From the NCBI RefSeq assembly GCF_030936135.1, contig NC_082617.1, forward strand, positions 6,430,475-6,494,474: DNA of 64,000 nucleotides, written 5' to 3'. This stretch comes from Gavia stellata. Its lineage: Eukaryota > Chordata > Aves > Gaviiformes > Gaviidae. The position numbers and the translations under genes are program-made. The notes under the pieces are model-generated. The model saw only the letters and a list, made by a program, of their open reading frames with translations, had not been told where the DNA came from and did no database searches. Below are positions 1-8,995 of the stretch, in pieces. Each line of letters begins with the position of its first letter. Position 1 is the first letter of the stretch.

Positions 1-3000
1 TAAAGCCATAAAAACCCAGGTCTTCCTTTCCAGATGATTGAGAATGGAAAACAGGTGAAAGCATCACACCAAAAAGATTCCCTGCTTCCTCTGCCCCTCA
101 CAGTTGCTGAGAATTTTAGTACATTACGCATAGTATAATACAGAGTATTCAAAAGTCTTGGAGAGTAAAATAGTTACAGAAATAAAGAGTCTGAAAGGAA
201 GAATTAAATGACATCATGACAGAAGATAGAGTATTGATCAGAAATAAGATTACACTTTTTTATGATTGCAACTGCTACAATAGAAAGAGTTTCTCAATCC
301 ATCCATGGAGTCACTTGCGAAAGAGCTGACTGATCAGCTATGTCAGAATAGCATGGATACAGCGTTCTCCGACAGCTGGAAGAGTCCGAGACACGTACTT
401 AAAAAGCAAAGGCATTCAGAGGAGAGGCCTGAAGCAAACAGAACGCTGCAGAGTCCGGCTGCAGCAGCACAGTTACGCTTCTTCAGTACACATACGTGAA
501 AAGTGAACAACAGAACTTGTGTGGGAGTTTGGACAGCCAGAACTTGGAGATCAGAGGAGATACCAGGCAAAGAAAGAGGTGATGAAAGCAAATGTGAAGA
601 TTTCAGCAGAATAGGAGCTGATGTAGTTTCATATGGGGAAGCTGATACCGAGGCAGCAATAGGCAGTCACATATATGAACCTGGGAGAAGAAAGCATCAC
701 AAGGCCAAGGAGGACATCATCATTACAGCAGAGGCAACCGGACAGTTGTAACTGAAAAGAGACAAGGGTTATGTTTGCTCTGTTTCTTAAAGCTGAGAGA
801 ATTAGTCCACTAGAAGATGCTCAGCACCACCACAGAAGAGGTAGCTGCAGACAAAGTTCACCACTTCAGTCTGTCTGTAGGCATCTGGGATGAATTCCAC
901 CAGTTCAAACTGTCTGGAACTTCAGCAGCAGAGATGAGGTTTTAGAATAGCACTCCAGCCCTGCAGTTAATTGGGATCAGTAGGAAAACAGTTATATTAG
1001 CAAATACACAAATACTACCATTACACATCCTTTCAAGAATACATCATCTCGAGATACAAAGTAGAAAACATAGTTCCGGTTTCATATTTTCATTAAGGGC
1101 ATATTTCCAGATCCTGTATAAATATTTTCACGAGGGAAGTCAGAAAATAGTAGTAACAGGAGATTGACTATCCCAGAGGCAGATGTGATTTAGCAGTAAA
1201 AGACTATGCCTTTACACAGTAGAACAAGAAAGTCTCTAAAAAATTCTTCATGTGGTTATCACTTTACTGCTCAAGCAAAGTGAAGTATGTGAATTGCTTC
1301 ACGCTAACCAGTGCAAACAAGCGTTTCTTTAGAAGGCTCACTGATTTGGCACGCTGTATTTGTCAAATGGTTTAAAGATAACAGCATGGGTTAAAAAAAT
1401 GCATCGTTTACATAAGCAAATTCCACCTCAAAGGACATTTAAGTACAACCCCTTCTCTCCCCACCACAGAAGGCCACCTCTAAAACAGAAGGCAGCAATT
1501 TTCCAAGAATGCTACAAAGGGTTTTATCTCAGTAAGAACTCTGAAGCATTGACGGAGCCAAAATATTGCTCATTTTCTTTTCAAGTCGCAGACCAAAACT
1601 ATTATTGTTACCACAAGGACTTTCAGTCTACTGACGCAAAGAGATTAGCAACTCAGTTTAGATTGGCGATAACCTCACATTACGAGCCTAATATTTTCTG
1701 CATCTGTCTCCCAAACGTTAGAAGGTAACTCCCATATCAAACATACTGTTGCACGGAAGGAAAAATAAAACACACCAAAGTCACCAAGTAATTTACTAAT
1801 CACAAGCAATCCGTATGATTTATGCCTAAATCGGTCTCCAAACAACACGTCCGATACATCAAAGAGGTTTTCATCTTGATGCTTAAGCACTTATCTTGAG
1901 TGTGACTTCACATTAGTTATCGCAAGCGTCAAGGTGCCATTATTAGCTAAGGATGGGGCAGAAAAAAGAATGACTTATTAATAGAACTGCCTGGGAAACA
2001 GGAAGTTTATTTCCTAAAAATTACACAATGCAGAAGTTTTCTAGCCAGCTCGCGGAGGACTCTTCCCACATGTTTAACTGGAACTTCAGAGTTTTGAACT
2101 CTGCATCCTCGTTCTTAACGGATGCTTTTTACAGTGCTGAAGGGGATGCTTTGCAATACCAACAATGCTTTACAAACTCTATTCATCTAACCAGCCGCTT
2201 CCTGAGCGGCGGAAGAGAAGGCAGAGGAAGCAAAGGGCTGAGGAACAATACTGACAGACAAGGGCTTCAGCAGAAAGACAGGGTTGTTAAGCAGCATCCA
2301 GACAGTGCTTTCCTCCGACAGAGCAGTTGCAGTCCCTGCAGAACGGCTCCTCTCAGACGCTCCTGCAGTGTGGCAAGCAAAGAAACTATCTGCTGGGAAG
2401 TAAAAACTCATTTTGTTTTACGGTGCATCCTCCGAGCCTGGAGAATGTCCGGCTGTATTGAATAACATGCACAGGAAGAAAAGGTAATGCAAACCGAGAC
2501 AGGCATGCAGGCGTAAGCACAGAACGTTCTCGTGGATGAGAGGCTTTTGCCAGATGCAAAGGATTCGGCACCCACGGGCGACAGCAGGTCAGCATTTCAC
2601 AGGCCATGCACAGGTGATTTATATGGTTTAATCAGATTTCATTATCAAAATGCACACTGTAGAAAATCACCATGGCACTAACGTTATTTTTAGAAACAGC
2701 ACAACTAAACCACTCACAAGATCCTCACACTGCCAAAGAATTCTCATACTTTACAGCAGCAAGGACCAAGCAAAAAGAAATGTTAGAAGTTAAGATGTTG
2801 GAAATTCAAAGTTAAAAAGAAACTAGCAACTCTGCAAAGGATGGATACATGCAATTAAAGCACTCAAACAAATTGGGGCACCACTCCCAGAACAGGGAGA
2901 GAATAAGAACTGTCACTTGAATTAGATGTGTTTTCAGTGACTCAGAAGTTATCCTTAAACTCTTCTTCCTTCCTGCAGGATTGAGGCACTCTGAAATGGC

Positions 3001-4132
3001 ACATCCCGGACTGCGCCTGTGTGTTTATCTGCTATCCTCCCAAGATACCGGGCTGTTTTATGGTCCTGCATATAAAATACAGGAGACTAGGCAGGGACAA
3101 CCTGTGCACTGAGGACAAACCCATTACTCTGATTCATACAGATGTAAATTACACTAATTACAGTTAAATAGAGCAACATCATCTTGTACCTTGAAGCCTA
3201 GAATCATCAGCGTACAGCATCACGCAGAGCTGCGTGACCACAAAAAGGCACAGCTCCCAATACTGAAGTCAGCGCTGCACATTTTATACACTCCATGTGC
3301 AAACTGTACAAATACAGCAGCCTTCCTACATTTTAAGATATTTCAAACCCTTTAAAATAGACAAGCGAGTTTGGTGTGTATAAGCCATCTTGGGCAGGAA
3401 ACCTGAGTAGCAACATGGTGCCAAACAGACTAGTGTGAGGAAACGCAATGATGCAATTAAAACTGCACAACCTGACTGCACCTATCCCTTTCAAAAACTC
3501 TTTTACAAATTTAAGTAAGCACGCAACCTTCCTGGTCCTCGGACCTGGAGAAAGAGGATTTTCTTTTATGGTTCCTCCTGTCCAAGCAGTAAGTTTTCAA
3601 TCTTAAATGTCTCCAGTTAAAACGGTACATGTCTACAGGTAGTAAGCAAGCCGATTCCTCCGGGTTTAGCGTTCAAGTCAGCAGGGCTGCTTTCAGGGCA
3701 GCACCTGGAAGAGCCCAGGCGCGCTCTGCGGAGCGGAGCAGCGGCGTCTCCCCCCACGGAAGCGCCTGTTGGCACTCGGGGTCCGCCCGGCTCCGCACCG
3801 GGAAGGCAACGGGATGCGAGCGCTGCCATGCAACAAGCAGGCGCCTACTGCCACCACTGACCTGGCGGGTCTTCTCCCGCGGCCGAGGCACGGTTAAAGG
3901 GTCTTCAGAGCCCACGTCCCGCTCCCCGGAACGGCGGAGCCAGGCGAGCTCGGCGGCACGGAGCCGGGCTCCGGAGAGAGACTAGCGCTGCGGGGCGGAC
4001 ACGGGCAGGGCGCGGGATGAGGAGGGCGGCCAGGCGCTCCCTCACCCGCCACGAACGCGCGTCGGGAGCCCAGCCCGGCTCAGCCCCGCCGGGCCAAACC
4101 CCGCCGCCCGCCTGCCCCCCGCCGCCACTCAC
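1..4132 (-). other. SLC25A25: SLC25A25 first intron (partial, runs off the left edge)
   Basis: This stretch lies downstream of the SLC25A25 first-exon donor on the minus strand. I looked for the next expected coding segments (the remaining EF-hands and the carrier repeats) on the minus strand and saw none, so I read it as intron with later exons beyond the left edge. The sequence is mostly AT-rich and becomes CpG-rich from about 3.7 kb towards the exon. Open frames at 1360-1728 and 2028-2465 resemble no protein I know and start or end without splice or codon support. No interspersed repeat was recognised. Confidence 0.7.
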
Positions 4133-4417
4133 CAGAAGGTCCAGCTCGGTGCGGTGCAGCCCGAGGCGGCCCAGGCCCACAGCCAGGTCGTGGATGCAGA
4201 GCGCGCCGTCGCGGTTCACGTCGAGCTTCTGGAAGAGGGCGCGGAGGCGCCGGTCCTGCTCGGAGGCCTCGCACAGAGACCGCCCGCAGGGGCCCGCGCT
4301 GCCGCCGCCGCCCTCCGCCCCCGGGCCGGGCGCGGCGCCAGCGGCCCGCGGGGATCCGCAGGGGCAGAGCACGCCGCTCACCACCGGGGAGGTCAGCGAG
4401 CGCCGCGCCCCCGGCAT
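4133..4417 (-). CDS. SLC25A25: SLC25A25 (SCaMC-2) alternative first coding exon, partial gene
   Basis: SLC25A25 is a calcium-regulated ATP-Mg/phosphate carrier of the inner mitochondrial membrane, whose N-terminal EF-hand domain faces the intermembrane space. The exon encodes 95 residues. Residues 12-20 (VVSGVLCPC) match the start of the longer human isoform (recalled as MVSSVLCRC). Residues 57-95 match its first EF-hand segment: LFQKLDVNRDGALCIHDLAV is followed by GLGRLGLHRTE. The calcium loop spans D66 to D77, with D at loop position 12 as I recall for human. The exon ends in phase 0 at a consensus donor (CTG then GTGAGT, read on the minus strand at 4133). The start at 4417 is chosen because the human Met position is Val here and this is the nearest upstream in-frame ATG. 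The frame stays open further upstream, but through CCAAT-bearing promoter sequence. The Ala/Gly/Pro-rich linker (residues 21-45) is poorly conserved. Only this exon is in the window. Confidence 0.87.
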
Positions 4418-4459
4418 CGTCCCGCCGCCCGCCCGCTCCTCACGCGCGCCGATGCCGGC

Positions 4460-4469
4460 AAATGGCGGC
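4460..4469 (+). promoter_or_regulatory. YY1-type motif near the SLC25A25 start
   Basis: AAATGGCGGC matches the core YY1 consensus (AANATGGCGGC). It lies about 43 bp upstream of the chosen SLC25A25 start codon, where YY1 sites often overlap 5' ends. On the SLC25A25 strand it reads GCCGCCATTT. Confidence 0.5.
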
Positions 4470-4530
4470 GCTTCCGCCGCGAGGAACGGACACGGAACGC
4501 TTCCGCCTTCGCGCCACACGCCGCGTCCGC

Positions 4531-4536
4531 CACGTG
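4531..4536. promoter_or_regulatory. CACGTG E-box (USF/TFE type)
   Basis: A CACGTG palindrome followed by AC gives CACGTGAC, a good USF/MITF-TFE half context. It lies in the SLC25A25-proximal part of the shared promoter, about 115 bp upstream of its start codon. Confidence 0.5.
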
Positions 4537-4640
4537 ACGCTCCGCGCCGACCAATGGCAGCGGCCCGCGCGCCGCCATCGGCCAACACGCCCCCGCCCAC
4601 ACCCCCGGCCTCCACGCGCTCCCGCGAGGTGGGCGGGCGC

Positions 4641-4648
4641 TGACGTCA
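4641..4648. promoter_or_regulatory. Perfect CRE (TGACGTCA)
   Basis: A full palindromic cAMP-response element lies between the CCAAT boxes at 4551 and 4669, about 224 bp upstream of the SLC25A25 start codon. This is the binding consensus of CREB/ATF factors. Being nearer SLC25A25, it more likely serves that gene, but the palindrome gives no direction. Confidence 0.6.
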
Positions 4649-5173
4649 GAGCGACGCCTTCCCCTTCACCAATCGGAAGGAAACACCGCCCGGAGCGCAA
4701 GGGGGCGGTACAAGGGCCTGGACCAAACCCCCATTGGTTAAGCCCCTGGGGGAAGGCGGGGATAAAGCCACAATATCTCCAATCAGATCGGAAACGGCGT
4801 CAGTTTGAGCTTGACGGACGTGGCGTGTATCCGGTAGCTTCCAAAGCAGGGGGCGCTCTGTGTTGATGGACGGGAGCAGTACCCAATGGAATTAGAGCGG
4901 GGAAATTCATGGGCGGGCCCAGCCCCTCACAGGCCTCACGCAGGCCCAGTGGCCTGAGACAAGCGACGAGGCGGGGCCGTCTCTTGCCCCCCCCGATGGG
5001 CAGCGCCGCTGACCAATGACAGCGAAGAGCTGCCGGTGGGAGGCGAGACCTCCGCCTGACGGGCAGGCGGGCTGCCCAATCATGCGATGCAGGAAAGGGG
5101 GCTGATTCTGGAAGCCATTACGCCAGTGTCGCAGGGTGGAGGCCGTTGAGCGGGGTTTGCTGGGTGGTTGCGG

Positions 5174-5188
5174 TACGCAATTTGCGTA
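5174..5188. promoter_or_regulatory. Perfect 15-bp palindrome upstream of NAIF1
   Basis: TACGCAA, a single T, then TTGCGTA forms a perfect inverted repeat with 7-bp arms. The half sites TTGCGTA/TACGCAA resemble C/EBP or PAR-bZIP half sites. It lies 218 bp upstream of the first NAIF1 ATG, in CpG-rich sequence. The function is inferred only from motif resemblance. Confidence 0.4.
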
Positions 5189-5405
5189 TCGTTGGCGGTG
5201 CCAAGGGGGGAGCGGGGGGGGACGGACACCTCCGGGCCCTGAGGGGCCTTGGGGCCCCCCTGTTGTCCCCGGCCCCGGGGGTGAGCAGGCCTGGGGGGGC
5301 CCTGCCGCCCCTCGGTCCTGCCCAGCCTCCCCCAGGGCCCCCTGGGCCTGGCCAGACCCCCCTGGCCTGCAGGTGTCCCCCAGTGCCCCCTCCTCGGTGC
5401 CCCTC

Positions 5406-7065
5406 ATGGCCATGGCGTCGCCCCCGGCACCCCCAGCCAAGAAGCGGAAGATGAACTTCTCGGAGCGGGAGGTGGAGATCATCGTGGAGGAGCTGGAGCG
5501 AGGCAAGCACCTCCTCATCAACCACTTCAACGCGGGCGTGCCCCTGGCCGCCAAGGCCGCCGCCTGGCACGACATCCTGCGCCGCGTCAACGCCGTCGCC
5601 ACCTGCCACCGCGAGCTGCCCGAGGTCAAGAAGAAATGGTCCGACCTCAAGACCGAGGTGCGACGCAAAGTGGCCCAGGTCCGGGCTGCCATGGAAGGGG
5701 GAGGCGAGAGCCAGAACGGCAGCGGCAACGGGCCAGAGAGCGAAGACCCGACGGGCGCTGCAACCACCCCGGTTATCCTCACCCCCATGCAGCAACGCAT
5801 CTGCAACCTGCTGGGAGAAGCCACCATCATCAGTTTGCCAAGTGGGGACTGCAGCGCAGGTGACGGGACCGAGATACCCATCACCGCGTCAGCCACCACG
5901 GTCACCCTGACCCAGAGTGAGTGCTGCGCCTGCTGAAGATGCTGTGTGCTGAATTTGGAAGGTCATATGGGGGGCCCTAGCACCTGCCCATGAGGAGGCC
6001 CTGAGCCCTGTACAGGGAAAGGCCCAGCAAAAAGAAAACCCCACGTCTCTGTAATGAAAATGCCGTTCCCAATATGTCCTCATGCTGTAGGGCAGTGGCT
6101 GCAAGATACGCACGTACTGAAAGTCAGCTTTGATAGCTGGGCTTGGCCTTAAGAACAAGGGAAGCCAGTATCCTTTGCACCTTGCAGATTGTTCAGTCCC
6201 CCTCTCTGGTGACAAAAATCGGGGGAGAAACATCTCCAAGGCTGATTTCCCAGTCTGCCCCAAAGAGCAGCTGTCCTTCTGACAAGTGCCATTCTGGGTC
6301 TTGTTTTTGCCCTGATGTCAGTTGGTTAATGCCGCTTGGAAAGACTGTTCTGAACTGGAGGTTGAGAAATTATTTTGTCTAGACAGATAAGGCTTGCCCT
6401 ATTCCTTTGGACTGTACAGCCTAGACGGAAGCTTAAATGAGGGTGGAGTAGACTTAAATAGGTCATTTTGTGCATTGCTGTTCATTGTATGTTATCTCAC
6501 TGAACAGGCAGTATTCCTGTGATAATTCATTGAATAGTCCCGTAGATAAAAATCCCCGTATCACAGCTACTTCTTACCCCCTTTCTGTCCTTTGTTCTCA
6601 GTTCCTGCAGAGACGACCTACCACAGTCTGGAGGATGGAGTCGTGGAGTACTGCACAACAGAAGCCCCCACCACAGTGACCGCCGAAGCACCATTGGAGA
6701 TGATGGCGCATCAACACGAAGTGTCTGCGAAACCCCAGGAGCTGAAAAGCCGAATTGCCCTGAACTCAGCCAAGCTCTTGCAGGAGCAGCGAGTCACCAA
6801 CTTGCACGTGAAGGAGATTGCCCAGCACCTGGAGCAGCAGAATGACTTGCTTCAGATGATTCGTCGCTCTCAGGAGGTGCAGGCCTGCGCCCAGGAGCGA
6901 CAGGCACAAGCCATGGAGGGAACACAGGCGGCACTGAGTGCCCTCATCCAGGTCCTCCGACCCATGATTAAGGACTTCCGTCGATTTTTGCAGAGCAATA
7001 CACCCAGTCCATCGGTCACTGCTGACCCCAGCCAGGCAGGACAGCAAGACGGCATGATCCAGTGA
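5406..7065 (+). CDS. NAIF1: NAIF1, nuclear apoptosis-inducing factor 1 (two coding exons)
   Basis: Coding exons are 5406-5916 and 6602-7065 (CAG A then GTGAGT; acceptor CTCAG before TTCCTGCAG), giving 324 aa against about 327 in human. Residues 12-90 hold a MYB/SANT-like DNA-binding domain: [20 protein letters not shown], then [13 protein letters not shown]35 in the [17 protein letters not shown] stretch, and [20 protein letters not shown]. The C-terminal half matches the human helical region ([20 protein letters not shown] and the [20 protein letters not shown] stretch). The family is known as a domesticated PIF/Harbinger MYB-like protein that partners HARBI1; overexpression of human NAIF1 induces apoptosis. 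Two in-frame ATGs compete. The one at 5412 has the better Kozak context (G at -3, G at +4); 5406 is listed as the longest. The Gly/Ser/Thr-rich linker (about residues 98-120) is the least conserved part. Confidence 0.96.
5917..6601 (+). other. NAIF1: NAIF1 intron
   Basis: A 685-bp phase-1 intron with a GTGAGT donor and a pyrimidine-rich TTTCTGTCCTTTGTTCTCAG acceptor. No gene or repeat was recognised inside it. Confidence 0.9.
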
Positions 7066-8995
7066 AAGAAACAGTGATGGGACATCTTGGAAAAAAAACC
7101 TGCCTGTGCTGCCCCTGGACACAGGGAGCGAGGGATGCTAGCTCTTGCCAATGTGAAATGGCTCACCTTGGAGTCTTGCTGAGCCTAAACAGTGCTCTTT
7201 CTCTGCTAATCTCGTGCTAATCTGCCTTTTCAGACTCTTCACGCAGAGCCGTAGCAGGATGTGTAATAAACCAGGAACTTAACAGTGGTTGCTTTAGTTC
7301 CTCAAACAATAGATTTATTAAAAAAAAATGACAGTTATTTTTTTATTTCCATTTGGAAAAAATTCTCCTAAGTATGACACCTCTCTCTTTCTCTCTGTCT
7401 CAAGATCTGTAGCCTTTAACTGACTTCTGACGTGGAGAGTCTTGTTGCGATATCACAGTACTGCAGCTGCCAAGGTACAGTTAACATAAACTGTAGTGCA
7501 TGGTAGTGAACTCATTTCTGTTTCTTGCTGAAAGCATTTACTGGAAATGTGGGGCCGGCTGTGGTACAACCTTCTCTCTGCACCCAGACTTACAAATACT
7601 GCTCTTGGAGCGTGACATCCAGCTTGTGCAGACCAGCGCCAAGCTTACATGCTGTTTAAATTCCACCCACATCCCCTGAGAATATAAATGGGATTAAAAT
7701 AGCGCATTCACCTCATGCTCTATCTGTGTGCCGTCATGAAATTTCACTATAAACTTGGCAGGTGGGATGGAAATTTCATGTCTTGGTTACCAGGTACTGT
7801 CCTGGGATATATATTGGAGCAATGTCTTACCTGTCTCAGTGTAGTTAATACACAAGGGCCTGGATGACTTTCACTTGGCTGTAACAAGTGACACTCCATC
7901 TCTGTCTCCTCTGCATAGTTTGTCACCTCCGTAATACCCTCATCCATCAAAGTGGACCTGGACTACAGAGCTTCAGCCACGCAGTAATTCCCAACATTTA
8001 GGTGTTTGTCAGCCACTGATTTAACTGAGTGAATCTCAGAGCGTGTTTGGTTCTGCTAGTGGCAGTGGTATTTGTTCTATACTTTTTAGGAGCTGGAAGC
8101 GAGTACAGCCGTTCTTTGTTGGTCTACTAGCTGGCTTCGAGTGTCATTCTGAGAGATGGGTCTGAGGTTCACCTCACTGTTTCCTTACCATTATACAGGG
8201 TAAAACAACATTTTCTCTTCTGTGAGGTGTTCAGGCCGTCGGGCTTGGTCCTCAATGAGAAAGCTTAATTTCACAGGATGGTGAACGTGATTCTCACAGA
8301 CTTGCAGTAACTTCATAAATTTTTAGATTAAAAGCTCCACTTGTACATGCATGGTAGCAAACTTAAAAAAAAAAAAAGAAGGACGCATAACTCTTCTTCT
8401 CCCCGTACCTGGCAAAGGGTGGCGCATTTAACAGGCTTGTTGCTTGCCAGGTAGTATTTTGAAATGGAACTTTTTCAGAGCTGGTGTTTGCTTGCTGTTA
8501 AGTCTCCTTTAGGGCTGAGGCGTGGTGAGCAAGAACTGATGAGGGAGTGAATTTGCACAATCAAATTAAACCTTTACCTAGCCGTTTATGGGGGGATGCT
8601 GATGGGGGACCCCTGGTTAGAGCCGTAGGTGAAGAGGCTACCGCTGCCTGTCTCTGGCCTTTACTCATCTCTCGTCTGCAAGTCTGACGGGGGAGAAAAG
8701 GACAGTGCCGGGACAAGGCTTCAGCCCCTGGAAGTCTCCTCACCCTTTGGCACTGACATCTGTGTGCTGAGTCAGGGCGGCATCAACTGAGTCTTCCCGC
8801 CTTGTCCGGCATCTCACCACATGAGTAACGCTCACCTGACTCTTCCTCTCAGACTTCGTGGAATCAAATTAATTGCTCAACTGAGATTTATTTTTGAAGT
8901 GAAGACTATGTCATGTGTTGGTTTACCTCATTTGTGTAATGATCTCTCCTTTACAAATATGAATTTTAATAAAAAATACATTTTTGGTAAACAGG
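7066..8995 (+). other. NAIF1: NAIF1 3' UTR with alternative polyadenylation signals
   Basis: After the TGA at 7063-7065 there are two clear AATAAA hexamers. One at 7265-7270 (about 200 nt downstream, with GT-rich sequence after it) gives a short 3' UTR. One at 8968-8973, in an AT-rich patch, would give a UTR of about 1.9 kb. Which is used cannot be decided here. A pyrimidine tract (about 7380-7402) lies in between. No other coding sequence was recognised. Confidence 0.5.
7265..7270 (+). terminator. NAIF1: Proximal polyadenylation signal of NAIF1 (AATAAA)
   Basis: A canonical AATAAA about 200 nt after the stop codon, followed within 30 nt by a GT-rich element (AGTGGTTGCTTTAG). Confidence 0.6.

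Larger units (their letters stand above)
4418..5405. promoter_or_regulatory. Bidirectional CpG-island promoter, SLC25A25 (-) / NAIF1 (+)
   Basis: The start codons of the two divergent genes are 988 bp apart, with CpG-dense sequence between them. Seven CCAAT boxes (NF-Y type) are visible: forward at 4551, 4669, 4779, 4883, 5013 and 5076, and inverted (ATTGG) at 4733. There is a GC box at 4701-4708, a palindromic CRE at 4641-4648 and a CACGTG E-box at 4531-4536. No TATA box is evident. The CpG-rich zone extends from about 3.7 kb into NAIF1 exon 1. Transcription start sites cannot be placed from sequence alone. Confidence 0.8.

Noticed and set aside
1360-2465. 122- and 145-residue plus-strand frames inside the SLC25A25 intron
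   Set aside because: No recognisable domain or codon signature; the first starts at a non-ATG codon.
5136-5405. Open frame upstream of and in frame with NAIF1
   Set aside because: It begins at a GTG, is Gly/Pro-rich and has no human counterpart. The human protein starts at the position matching 5406/5412.
4907-5905. 332-residue minus-strand frame opposite NAIF1
   Set aside because: Shadow of the GC-rich NAIF1 exon and promoter. The plus-strand frame is the conserved one.
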